From Sva-07 sp963715285 (GTDB lineage: Bacteria; Actinomycetota; Acidimicrobiia; Acidimicrobiales; Ilumatobacteraceae), in contig CAVQRU010000019.1 of the NCBI GenBank assembly GCA_963715285.1, forward strand, positions 1 to 64,000: 64,000 nucleotides of DNA. The letters run 5' to 3'. Below are positions 50,443-58,651 of the stretch, one piece after another. The position numbers were made by a program, and so were the translations under genes. Position 1 is the stretch's first letter; every line of letters begins with the position of its first letter. Under the pieces are notes generated by a model. It was given only the letters and a program-made list of their open reading frames with translations. It was not told the DNA's origin and searched no databases.

Positions 50443-51126
50443 TCAGCCGAGAACGGGTTCGGGTCGCCGCCGGTCGATCGCGCGCCAGGTCCCCTCGACC
50501 CTGACCGAGGCCGTGCCCTGGCCGACACCGACCATCGACTCGTTCTCGATCAGGACACCTCCGCACTCGGGAAGTCCCCACAGCAGGCTGTCGGGAAGCG
50601 ACCAGCGACGCTCCGAGCCGGGTGACCAGTGGGGGATCGCGACACCGGCCACGAGATCGAGGCCAGCGGCCAGCCCGCCCGACCGATCGGGTGTCGCGGT
50701 GTGCGCACACAACACCATCGCCCCGGCCGAAGCCCCCGAGATCACCGTGCCCGCCTCCCACATCGCGACCAACCGCTCGGCGATCGTCGAGGCGGCGCTG
50801 CTCGGCCGGCCGGTGAGGACGTCGAGCAGTCCGCCTGGCGAGCCACCCGGGAGCACGACGAGCCCGACCTCGTCGTGAAGAGCGGCGAGCGCTGCTGCGT
50901 GACCGTCACGAGGATCGGGAACCACCTCGACGGCGGCGCCCAGGCGGCGGTAGTGGGCGACGGTGCGCGCGGACGCACCGGCATAATCGCTGCCCGGACG
51001 CGCCGCTCCGGCGAGCACGACGACGGTGCCGGTGCAGCGATCGAGCACGGCGCGATCCATCTCGTCGCACGGCGCCGTCAGCTCGCGACCGCCCTGCAGG
51101 CAGATCGCTCCCGGGCCGCCGGTCAT
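50443..51126 (-). CDS. S51-like peptidase (cyanophycinase-type fold)
   Basis: 227 residues. ISGASAGAMVLCAHT holds the nucleophile serine in a GxSAG elbow, and LVVLPGGSPGGLLDVLTG is the class I glutamine-amidotransferase-like turn. This corresponds to peptidase family S51 (dipeptidase E, cyanophycinase). The remaining catalytic residues are less clear. The ATG overlaps the stop of the thioesterase gene by 4 nt, so they are co-translated. Substrate unknown. Confidence 0.75.
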   Translation of the reverse strand: MTGGPGAICLQGGRELTAPCDEMDRAVLDRCTGTVVVLAGAARPGSDYAGASARTVAHYRRLGAAVEVVPDPRDGHAAALAALHDEVGLVVLPGGSPGGLLDVLTGRPSSAASTIAERLVAMWEAGTVISGASAGAMVLCAHTATPDRSGGLAAGLDLVAGVAIPHWSPGSERRWSLPDSLLWGLPECGGVLIENESMVGVGQGTASVRVEGTWRAIDRRRPEPVLG

Positions 51127-51872
51127 CGGGCCGGCGTCCAGCGAGCGGCGGTGAGCACCACGCCGCCCACGGCCAACCATGAGGAGCCGCCGCCGGCCGG
51201 ATCGTCGGCCGTGACGAGATCGAGCGGAGTTCCTTCCGGCGGGTCGACAGGTGCGCGGTGCTCGACTTCGGCGACGCCGCGCCGCGACGCGTCCGGGGTC
51301 AGGGTCTCTTCGACGATCGCCCACTGGGCCGCATTGTTGACGTGCCCGAGCGGGTCGATGTCGACGCGGCGGAGTTCCCACGGGCGGCGACGGGCGTCGG
51401 CGGGTGGACCCGGGAGCTGCAGCCGCGACGACACGCGGCGTCCGCCGGCCGCCTCGCCGTAGGCCGACTCGAAGTCGTCGCCGAGTCCTGTCGGCCGGCC
51501 GGACCTCGGGTCGACGCGGATCCAGAGGCTGACCGCCTCGATCACCGCACCGCGATCGCCGGTGATCGAGGTGCGACGTTCGGCCCAACTCCGGCCGGTG
51601 CCCGCACAGAACGTGGACAGCTCGAGGTGTTCGTCGAGCCCGGCCGCGCGGCGTACGTCGATCATCGTGCGGCGCACGACCCAGCCGAAGGCATCGTCGA
51701 GTCGGGCGTCGGTGGCGTCGTCGGTGGCGATGTCCTGCAGGTAGCGGGCGATCGCGTCGAGGCGGAGCCGTGCTCGGGCGTCGACGTCGCCCAGTCGGAC
51801 CGGTCGTGTGCGGCTCACGACGCGCCCGATCGCCGGAGGCTCGACGAACACGCTGGCGGGGAGGTCGGCCAT
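51123..51872 (-). CDS. Acyl-ACP thioesterase-like double hotdog protein
   Basis: 249 residues forming two hotdog halves. The first has VRLGDVDARARLRLDAIARY and the helix YLQDIATDDATDARLDD; the second has RRVDIDPLGHVNNAAQWAIV, where the HVNN motif is the usual thioesterase signature. It resembles FatA/B-type acyl-ACP thioesterases of actinobacteria, which free fatty acids from the carrier. Coupled to the peptidase gene by ATGA overlap; divergent from the dimethylformamidase-like gene. Confidence 0.82.
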   Translation of the reverse strand: MADLPASVFVEPPAIGRVVSRTRPVRLGDVDARARLRLDAIARYLQDIATDDATDARLDDAFGWVVRRTMIDVRRAAGLDEHLELSTFCAGTGRSWAERRTSITGDRGAVIEAVSLWIRVDPRSGRPTGLGDDFESAYGEAAGGRRVSSRLQLPGPPADARRRPWELRRVDIDPLGHVNNAAQWAIVEETLTPDASRRGVAEVEHRAPVDPPEGTPLDLVTADDPAGGGSSWLAVGGVVLTAARWTPAR

Positions 51873-51922
51873 GTCGCCACCGAAGGTATCGGCCCCACCC
51901 GTCGACGCGGCGACCCGCCGCG

Positions 51923-51928
51923 TAGGGT
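51923..51928 (+). promoter_or_regulatory. -10 element of the dimethylformamidase-like gene
   Basis: TAGGGT ends 6 nt before the ATG at 51935, indicating a leaderless mRNA for the two-gene operon with the sulfotransferase. Confidence 0.5.
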
Positions 51929-51934
51929 CGGCGG

Positions 51935-53491
51935 ATGGCGTACGAGACGGTGAACGGATACTGCTGGCCGCAATCGGTGGCGCCGGGGGAACGGGTGACG
52001 CTGCACGTCTCCTCGGCAGGCGGGCGGCCGGTGTCGGTCGAGGTGACGCGTGTGGGAGCGGCTCGCGAGGTGGTGTTCGAGGAAGCTGCGGTGCCGGCCG
52101 ACGATCATCCGACGCCGACCGATGCGCCCGAGCACGGCTGCAACTGGCCGGCGGCATCCGAGATCGCCGTCGGTTCGAGTTGGCGGTCGGGCTACTACGA
52201 GGTGCTGCTCACGATCGAGGTCGACGGCAAGCCGCGCCGGACACGGGCGTTCTTCGTGGTGCGTCCCACGATGGCCACCACCTCGGCGAGGATGCTGTGG
52301 GCGATCGACACCAACACGTGGCACGCCTACAACGACTTCGGGGGTCGCAACCTCTACACCGGCGCCACGCAGGCATCGATGCTGCGGCCGATGGCACCCG
52401 GCTACCTCTACAAGCCACCGGGGGCCGGCCAGCGTGTCACGTCCATCCACCCGCCGGACCCGCAGTCGGCCAGCCACGTCGGCTACCTGAGGATGAACCA
52501 CCTGTCGCCCTACGGCGGTTCGGCCGGTTGGCCCAACTGGAGCCTGCCGTTCATCGAGTGGGCCGAGCGCGAGGGCTACGCGATCGACGTCGTCACCAAT
52601 GCCGATCTCGAGGAGCACCCCGAACTGCTCGGACCCGACTCGCCGTACACGCTGTACCTGTCGATCGGCCACGACGAGTACTGGTCGGCGCCGATGCGCG
52701 ACACGGTCGAGGCGTTCACCGCCCGGGGCGGGCACGCCGTGTTCTTCTCCGGCAACACCGCCTTCTGGCAGGTGCGGTTGGAGGACCCGACCGGCGCCGA
52801 CGGTGACGGCCCGGCGTCGACGATGGTCGGCTACAAGGGCTTCTTCAAACAGGACCCCGTGTTCGGCACCGACCGGCAGGCCGAGCTGACCACGATCTGG
52901 TCCGACCATCTGCTCGAGCGTCCCGAGAACCACATGACCGGCGTCAGCTTCAGCCGCGGCGGCTACCACCGCATCGGCAAACGGGCCACGAAGGGCGCCG
53001 GTGGCTACACGTTGCACCGGCCCGAGCACTGGATCTTCGACGGCACGGGCCTCGACTACGGCGACCTGCTCGGCTCGTCGGCGACGATCGTCGGCTACGA
53101 GTGCGACGGCTGCGACTTCACCTACCGCGACGGCCTGCCGTACCCGACCGGCGTCGACGGCACACCGGGCAACTTCGAGATCCTCGGAACGGCACCGGCA
53201 GCCCACTTCAGCCGGACCACGGCGTCGCGGCCACCGGCTCCGCACGAGCCGGCCGAGGACGAGTTCATCGCATCGCGCCTGTTCGACACCCGCGATCCGG
53301 CGGCGGTCGAACGCATCACCCACGGCCACGCCGTCCTCGGCACGTTCGTCACACCGGGTGGTGGCACCGTGATCACGTCCGGCTGCACCGACTGGGTGTG
53401 GGGACTCGCCGAACCCGACCGTGACGTCGAGCGGATCACGCGCAACATCTTCGACCGGCTCGGGTCGACGAGCAGCGAGGGTCGGCGATGA
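51935..53491 (+). CDS. N,N-dimethylformamidase large-subunit-like protein
   Basis: 518 residues. An N-terminal beta-rich domain (about 1-115) precedes the catalytic-type region: TWHAYNDFGGRNLYTG, LYLSIGHDEYWSAPMRD, FFSGNTAFWQVR and the C-terminal VITSGCTDWVWGL are hallmarks of the DMFase beta-subunit family. DMFase hydrolyses dimethylformamide and needs iron and a small alpha subunit, which is not encoded here. Most homologues are uncharacterised and may hydrolyse other amides. Overlaps the sulfotransferase start by 4 nt. Confidence 0.85.
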   Translation: MAYETVNGYCWPQSVAPGERVTLHVSSAGGRPVSVEVTRVGAAREVVFEEAAVPADDHPTPTDAPEHGCNWPAASEIAVGSSWRSGYYEVLLTIEVDGKPRRTRAFFVVRPTMATTSARMLWAIDTNTWHAYNDFGGRNLYTGATQASMLRPMAPGYLYKPPGAGQRVTSIHPPDPQSASHVGYLRMNHLSPYGGSAGWPNWSLPFIEWAEREGYAIDVVTNADLEEHPELLGPDSPYTLYLSIGHDEYWSAPMRDTVEAFTARGGHAVFFSGNTAFWQVRLEDPTGADGDGPASTMVGYKGFFKQDPVFGTDRQAELTTIWSDHLLERPENHMTGVSFSRGGYHRIGKRATKGAGGYTLHRPEHWIFDGTGLDYGDLLGSSATIVGYECDGCDFTYRDGLPYPTGVDGTPGNFEILGTAPAAHFSRTTASRPPAPHEPAEDEFIASRLFDTRDPAAVERITHGHAVLGTFVTPGGGTVITSGCTDWVWGLAEPDRDVERITRNIFDRLGSTSSEGRR

Positions 53492-54387
53492 ACGCATTCC
53501 GCCCTCCCGAGCGTCACAAGATCTCGTACCTCGAGGACAGCCGGCGTTGGGAACACATCGATCGACGGCCCGACGACATCGTGATCTCGACGCCACCGAA
53601 GTCGGGGACGACGTGGATGCAGGGCATCGTGACCGCATTGCTCTGGCCGAACGGCGATGCGCCGGACGCCTTCTCCGCCCTCAGCCCGTGGATCGACTTT
53701 CGTCTTCCGCCGATCGACGAGCTGATCGTGCGGGTCGAGACGCAGGACCATCGGCGCTTCCTCAAGACCCACACCTCGGCCGCCGGCTATCCCGTCGACG
53801 TCGAGGGCAGGAACATCGTCGTGTACCGCGACGGCCGCGATGCCCTCGTGTCGTGGAGCAACCACCGCGAGAAGATGCGGCCCGAGGTCGTCGAGATGCT
53901 GAACGAGGCCGCTGCCGGGGACGACGTCGAACCGCTGCCACCCGTCTGGAACGGCGACATGGACCAGCTGTTCGACGAGTGGGAGCGCGACTGTTCGCCC
54001 GTCGATCACCTGGCCGGATGGTGGCCCCTGCGGAACGAGCCGTACGTGCTGTTCGTTCACTACAACGACTTGAGCGCCGACCTCGAGGGGGAGATGCGGC
54101 GGATCGCCGACTTCCTCGAGCTCGACATCGCCGAGGAGCGGTGGCCGAGCGTCGTGGAGCGGTGCCGGATCGACTCGATGCGGTCCGAGGCGCACAGCGC
54201 CGGGCTCCACGAACTCGGCTTCGAGGGCGGAGCGGCCTCGTTCTTCCACAAGGGGACGAACGGTCGTTGGGAAGGCGTGCTGACCGACGACCAGCTCGCC
54301 CGGTACGCCACCATGGTGTCCGAGCTGCCGACCGACGCCGCAGCGTGGCTCGAGCACGGCTCGCTCGCCCTCGGCCACCGACCCTGA
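53488..54387 (+). CDS. PAPS-dependent sulfotransferase
   Basis: 299 residues. The 5'-phosphosulfate loop is PKSGTTW (37-43) and the 3'-phosphate motif includes VVYRDGRDALVSW. The C-terminal KGTNGRWEG corresponds to the RKGxxGDW motif of cytosolic sulfotransferases. The catalytic histidine is probably that in LKTHTSAAG. It moves sulfate from PAPS to a hydroxyl or amine. Coupled by ATGA overlap to the dimethylformamidase-like gene, so their substrates may be linked. It ends 2 nt before a TCAGA palindrome. Confidence 0.92.
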   Translation: MNAFRPPERHKISYLEDSRRWEHIDRRPDDIVISTPPKSGTTWMQGIVTALLWPNGDAPDAFSALSPWIDFRLPPIDELIVRVETQDHRRFLKTHTSAAGYPVDVEGRNIVVYRDGRDALVSWSNHREKMRPEVVEMLNEAAAGDDVEPLPPVWNGDMDQLFDEWERDCSPVDHLAGWWPLRNEPYVLFVHYNDLSADLEGEMRRIADFLELDIAEERWPSVVERCRIDSMRSEAHSAGLHELGFEGGAASFFHKGTNGRWEGVLTDDQLARYATMVSELPTDAAAWLEHGSLALGHRP

Positions 54388-54389
54388 GA

Positions 54390-54420
54390 ATTGCACCAGG
54401 GGTCTGACCCCTGGTGCAAT
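54390..54420. repeat. TCAGA-core palindrome, copy 6
   Basis: Perfect 13-bp arms (ATTGCACCAGGGG / CCCCTGGTGCAAT) around TCTGA, the complement of the TCAGA loop, between convergent genes. Its last base overlaps the stop of the enoyl-CoA hydratase gene (54420-54422). Confidence 0.92.
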
Positions 54421-55253
54421 CAGGCTTCGTCGCGGATGACCTTGATGCCCGTCGGGTCGACCAGCGAGTCGAACTTCAGGCGGTTGTGGCTGTGGCCGAC
54501 GTGGTGCAGCCCGAACGCCGACTGGAGCGCGGTGTACTGCCCCATCGCGTCGAGCGCGTTGTTGACCGACTGCTTGGCGAGCGTCAGGCCGAACATCGGG
54601 CGCTTCGCGATGTGCGCCGCCATCTCCAGCGTCGCCGACTCCAGTTCGTCGCGTGGCACGACCTTGTTGACCATGCCGTGCATCAGCGCTTCCTGCGCGG
54701 TGATCGCCCGGCCGGTGAACAGCATCTCCTTCGCCAGCCGCGCCCCGGCCTCGTACGGGTGTGTGAAGTACTCGTGTCCGTTGACGCCGAACGCCACCAC
54801 GGGGTCGGAGAACGTCGCCTCCTCGGAGCAGATGACGAGGTCCATCGGCCACACCAGCATCAACCCGCCGGCGATCACCTTGCCCTGGACCGAGGCGATC
54901 GTCGGCTTGGCGATGTTGCGCCACCGCCAGCACATCCCGACGTACATCTCGGCCTCGCGAGCCATGTAGCCCTCCGCACCGTCGGCGTCGAAGTGGCACT
55001 GGGTGCCGATCGTGTGGAGCTCGTCCATGTCGGGATCGAGGTCGGCGAGGTCGTGACCGGACGAGAAGTGCTTGCCGTCGGCGGCGAGGACGATGCAGCG
55101 GATGTCGTCGTCGCGCGCGGCGACGTCGAACGCCTCGTTGACCTCGGAGATCATCAGGTAGTTCTGCGCGTTCGCCATCTCGGCTCGGGCCAGCGTGATG
55201 CGGGCCACGCGTTCGGCGGGGACGTCGTAGCGGACGTGCTGCCAGTCGTTCAT
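54420..55253 (-). CDS. Enoyl-CoA hydratase/isomerase-family protein
   Basis: 277 residues, crotonase fold. ADGKHFSSGHDLADLD is the CoA-binding loop and GKVIAGGLMLVWPMDLVI the oxyanion region. At the usual first glutamate site the sequence has Leu/Met (GGLMLVW), and D803-like acids elsewhere are not obvious. It may therefore be an isomerase or hydrolase rather than a classical hydratase. It is more than 10 kb from the FadB-like gene. It precedes nothing on its strand except the palindrome. Confidence 0.85.
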   Translation of the reverse strand: MNDWQHVRYDVPAERVARITLARAEMANAQNYLMISEVNEAFDVAARDDDIRCIVLAADGKHFSSGHDLADLDPDMDELHTIGTQCHFDADGAEGYMAREAEMYVGMCWRWRNIAKPTIASVQGKVIAGGLMLVWPMDLVICSEEATFSDPVVAFGVNGHEYFTHPYEAGARLAKEMLFTGRAITAQEALMHGMVNKVVPRDELESATLEMAAHIAKRPMFGLTLAKQSVNNALDAMGQYTALQSAFGLHHVGHSHNRLKFDSLVDPTGIKVIRDEA

Positions 55254-55269
55254 GGTGATCTCCTCGGAC

Positions 55270-56163
55270 TCAACCGTTCGGGGCGAGGGTCTCGAGCAGG
55301 TTCCAGTCGAGCACGAGCGGGCCCTCGGTCGAGACCGGCTGGATGCACACGTGGTCGGCGCCTGCGTCGTAGTGAGCCTGGATCCCGGCGCGAACTCGGT
55401 CCTCGTCGCCCCACACGATCACGTGGTCGACGAATCGGTTCACGCGCTGCTCGATCTCGTCCTCGGTGAAGCCGATCCGCTTCCAGTTGTTGCGGTAGTT
55501 CGGCAAGCCGGCGTATCGGTCGATCTGTTTGTTCGCAGCCGTGCGGGCGGCCTCCGCATCGGTCGACAGGATCACCTTCTGTTCGACGCACAGCAGCTTG
55601 TCGGGCCCGATTGCCGCCCGGGCCTCCGCGGTGTGCTCCGGGGTGACGAAGTACGGGTGGGCCCCGTCGGCGGCGGTGGCCGACAACTCGAGCATCTTCG
55701 GACCGAGCGCCGCGAGCAGCCGCACGGGGGGTTCGGCGGGTGCGACCGCCATGAACGGCGACGCGTCCATCGCTTCGAGGTAGGCGCGCATCTGCGTGAG
55801 GGGCTTCGAGTAGTCGAGCTTGCGGAGGCCTGCCACCATCGGCTCGTGGCTGACGCCGAGGCCGAGCACGAACCGACCGCCGGTCTGCTCGGCGAGCGTG
55901 TTCGCTGCCTGCAGCATCGGGCCGGGATGTCGCGAGAAGATGCTGGCGATGCCCGTGGCGAACTGCAGCGTCTCGGTCTGCGAACCGAGCCACGCCAGGT
56001 GGGCGAAGGGATCACGGCCCACGGTGTCGGGAACCCACAGCGTCGAGTAGCCGAGTGACTCGATTCGTCGGGCGGCCTCTGCCGCCTGCTCGGCGGTCAT
56101 CGCGTCGGTGAAGTACCAGACCCCCAGGTTGGACGGGCCGGACAATCGTTCGCGTGCGCTCAT
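55270..56163 (-). CDS. LLM-class F420-dependent oxidoreductase
   Basis: 297 residues. LGVWYFTDAMTAEQAAEAAR opens the barrel, and GYSTLWVPDTVGRDPFAHLA and FVLGLGVSHEPMVAGLR follow, as in the actinobacterial F420-dependent LLM subfamily. It would use F420 with an unknown substrate. Ends 17 nt before the enoyl-CoA hydratase start on the same strand, so a small catabolic operon is likely. TACATT lies 7 nt before the ATG. Confidence 0.88.
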   Translation of the reverse strand: MSARERLSGPSNLGVWYFTDAMTAEQAAEAARRIESLGYSTLWVPDTVGRDPFAHLAWLGSQTETLQFATGIASIFSRHPGPMLQAANTLAEQTGGRFVLGLGVSHEPMVAGLRKLDYSKPLTQMRAYLEAMDASPFMAVAPAEPPVRLLAALGPKMLELSATAADGAHPYFVTPEHTAEARAAIGPDKLLCVEQKVILSTDAEAARTAANKQIDRYAGLPNYRNNWKRIGFTEDEIEQRVNRFVDHVIVWGDEDRVRAGIQAHYDAGADHVCIQPVSTEGPLVLDWNLLETLAPNG

Positions 56164-56198
56164 CCGACCGAATGTAGGTGGCCGCCGGTGCTGGGGCG

Positions 56199-57398
56199 TC
56201 AGTCGGGGAGCATCGGGAGCTGGATGCCCGGATCGCCGCGCATCGTGGTGGCCCGCTGGAGCGCACTGCGACCGAAGCGGTCACGAACGGCATCGAGCAC
56301 CGTGTCGAGATCGGCTGACTCGCTCCGTTCGAACGGCAGGACCAGCTGGACGGCGTCGACGTCGCTGAGGTTGCCGACCGACACACCGAGCAGCGAGATC
56401 CCTCGCGATTCGATCATCGGCCAGGCGCCGTCGAGGATCGCCACCGCCGTGGCGTGCACGGTTGCGGTGCCCGCGGTCGGGTCGGGGAGCGAGTGTGAAC
56501 GTGTGGCCCGGGTGAAGTCGTCGAAGCGGAACCGGAGCGTCACCGTTCGGCCGACCCGATCAGCCTTGCGCATCCGCCCGGTGATCCGGTCGACCAGGCG
56601 CCACAGGACGACGTCGATCTCCTCGCGTGAACGACGCCGGCGGCCGAGCGCCTGCTGCGACCCGATCGAGCCGCGTCGCTTGCCGTTGGTGACCCGCCGG
56701 GCGTCACGGTTGTGGGAGAGCGCGTGGAGCTGGTGCCCCATGGCGCCCCCGACGATTGCCGTGAGTGCCCCGGGCGACATCGACGCGACGTCGGCGACGG
56801 TGTGGATGCCTCGTTCGTGCAACTTCGCGGCCGTGATCGCCCCCACGCCCCAGAGCCGTTGCACGGGGAGGGGGTGCAGGAAGTCGAGTTCGCCCTCGGG
56901 TTCGACCACCAGGAGTCCGTCGGGCTTGCCGACGGCGCTCGCCACCTTCGCGAGGAACTTGGTGCGGGCGACGCCGACGGTGATCGGCAGGCCGACCTCC
57001 GCCGCGACCCGGGCCCGCAGACGGGTGGCGATCTCGGTCGCAGTGCCGGCGATGCGCCACAGGCCGCCGACGTCGATGAACGCCTCGTCGATCGACATCG
57101 GCTCGACGATGGGGGAGGTGTCGCGGAAGATGTCGAACACCGCCCGACTCGCCTCGGTGTAGGCCTCGAAGCGCGGCGGGACCTCGGTCAGGTTCGGACA
57201 CAGACGACGTGCGGCGCCACCGGACATCGCCGTTCGGACGCCGAAGGCCTTGGCCTCGTAGCTGGCGGCGAGCACCACGCCACCGCCGACCACGACCGGC
57301 TTGCCGCGCAGCGAGGGATCGTCACGCTGCTCGACCGACGCGTAGAACGAGTCGAGGTCGGCATGGAGGATCGTGGCGGTCGACCGCACGTCGGACAC
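56199..57398 (-). CDS. dinB: DNA polymerase IV (Y-family)
   Basis: 399 residues. Catalytic motifs HADLDSFYASVEQ and MSIDEAFIDV provide the metal-binding acids. The thumb has the helix-hairpin-helix VQRLWGVGAITAAKLHERGI, followed by the little-finger domain. No C-terminal beta-clamp motif of the QLxLF type is seen except VQLVLPF, which is a good candidate. Three in-frame GTGs compete for the start; I choose 57398 because GAACAT within the LexA box lies 6 nt upstream, with the -35 TTGCGC 18 nt further. Error-prone repair polymerase, SOS-induced here. Confidence 0.93.
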   Translation of the reverse strand: MSDVRSTATILHADLDSFYASVEQRDDPSLRGKPVVVGGGVVLAASYEAKAFGVRTAMSGGAARRLCPNLTEVPPRFEAYTEASRAVFDIFRDTSPIVEPMSIDEAFIDVGGLWRIAGTATEIATRLRARVAAEVGLPITVGVARTKFLAKVASAVGKPDGLLVVEPEGELDFLHPLPVQRLWGVGAITAAKLHERGIHTVADVASMSPGALTAIVGGAMGHQLHALSHNRDARRVTNGKRRGSIGSQQALGRRRRSREEIDVVLWRLVDRITGRMRKADRVGRTVTLRFRFDDFTRATRSHSLPDPTAGTATVHATAVAILDGAWPMIESRGISLLGVSVGNLSDVDAVQLVLPFERSESADLDTVLDAVRDRFGRSALQRATTMRGDPGIQLPMLPD

Positions 57399-57411
57399 GA
57401 ACACATGTTCG
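57398..57411 (-). promoter_or_regulatory. LexA (SOS) box at the dinB start
   Basis: CGAACACATGTTCG is a perfect palindrome fitting the actinobacterial/Bacillus LexA site GAAC-N4-GTTC. It overlaps the probable -10 and ends at the chosen start codon. Confidence 0.8.
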
Positions 57412-57438
57412 CATCGATGGGCGCGCTCGCGCAAGGCG

Positions 57439-57816
57439 TCACTCGACGGGTCGGTGCACCAGCCAGTCACCCGAGGGGATCGGGACGAGCTCGAGTCCTG
57501 CCCCGTAGGCGTACGCCCACGCGTCCAGTCCCCGGTGGGTGCGCACCATCACGCGGTGGTACTCGCCGCCGACCACGTCCTCGACCTCGTCGAGCACGGC
57601 GAGCGCCCGATCGAGCGATGCCTCCAACAGCGCGAAGGTGTGTCCGCGGATCGTGCCGCTCGGCCCGAACACTGCAGCCGGGTAGTCGAGCCCGGTGTCG
57701 AACAGTTCACCGGACACCGAGTCGGTCATCCCCTCGTCGACGGTGAACGGTTCGAGGACGGGCCAACGGACGTCGCCCGGCCGCAGGGTGCCGTAGACGA
57801 AGACGTGGCGGCTCAT
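57439..57816 (-). CDS. Gamma-glutamylcyclotransferase-like protein
   Basis: 125 residues, AIG2/GGCT fold. YGTLRPG (8-14) is the substrate-binding loop and E79 in LDEVEDVVGGEY is the catalytic glutamate. GGCT and GGACT enzymes release 5-oxoproline from gamma-glutamyl amino acids or gamma-glutamyl amines. It starts 9 nt after the permease stop, as the last gene of the polyamine ABC operon. This makes a gamma-glutamyl-polyamine substrate attractive, though not proven. Confidence 0.85.
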   Translation of the reverse strand: MSRHVFVYGTLRPGDVRWPVLEPFTVDEGMTDSVSGELFDTGLDYPAAVFGPSGTIRGHTFALLEASLDRALAVLDEVEDVVGGEYHRVMVRTHRGLDAWAYAYGAGLELVPIPSGDWLVHRPVE

Positions 57817-57825
57817 GCCGGGACG

Positions 57826-58641
57826 TCAGGACGCCGAACGACGCCGGCCCCGACCGCCCCACAGCGTCCCGGTGAGCATCAACGCGACGCTCACGACCAG
57901 GATGGCGGTGGCGAGGACGTTGACCTCCGGCGGGAACTGCACCCGGAACGCCCCGTTGATGTACAGCGGGAACGTGACCAGTGAGCCGGCGTTGAACAGC
58001 GTGATGATGAAGTCGTCCAGCGACAGGGCGAACGACAGCAGGGCTGCCGCGAGGATGCCCGGAAGGATCAGCGGGAACGTGACCTTCCAGAACGTTCGCA
58101 ACGGCGACGCCCCGAGGTCTTGCGCCGCCTGCTCGAGCGTCCAGTCGAAGCCGCGCACGCGGGCGCGGACGGTCAACGCGACGAAGCTCACCTGGAACAT
58201 GATGTGAGCGATCACCACGGTGGTGAATCCCCGGGTGACGTCCCAGTCGAGGAAGAGCGTGGCGAGCGACGAGCCCAGCACGATCTCCGGGGTGGTGAGC
58301 GGCAGCACGAGGAGGAAGTTCAACCCGCCACTGCCACGGAACTTGTACCGCGCGAGGGCGACGGCGATCAACGAACCGAGGATCGTGGCGATCACGGTGG
58401 AGATCGCGGCGACCTTCAGGCTGACGATGAAGGCGTCCGTCAGCGACTGATCGCCGAACGGGTCCTTCCAGTTGTCGAGGGTGAACTCCTGCCACGTCAC
58501 GTTGTACTTGCCCGACGGCCGGTTGAACGAGAAGGCGACGATCCAGATGATCGGGATGAACAGGAACAGCAGCGCGACTCCCGCGTACACGTTCAGGGCG
58601 AGGCGCGCGATCTTGCCGCCGGTCGACGACGGCGCGCTCAC
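57826..58641 (-). CDS. potC: Polyamine ABC transporter permease
   Basis: 271 residues with six TM helices. The EAA loop is EQAAQDLGASPLRTFWKVTF. NRPSGKYNVTWQEFTLDNWK near the N-terminus is the usual PotC periplasmic motif. GTG start, 10 nt after the potB stop. It forms the channel with PotB. Confidence 0.93.
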   Translation of the reverse strand: MSAPSSTGGKIARLALNVYAGVALLFLFIPIIWIVAFSFNRPSGKYNVTWQEFTLDNWKDPFGDQSLTDAFIVSLKVAAISTVIATILGSLIAVALARYKFRGSGGLNFLLVLPLTTPEIVLGSSLATLFLDWDVTRGFTTVVIAHIMFQVSFVALTVRARVRGFDWTLEQAAQDLGASPLRTFWKVTFPLILPGILAAALLSFALSLDDFIITLFNAGSLVTFPLYINGAFRVQFPPEVNVLATAILVVSVALMLTGTLWGGRGRRRSAS

Positions 58642-58651
58642 GGCCGGTCCC

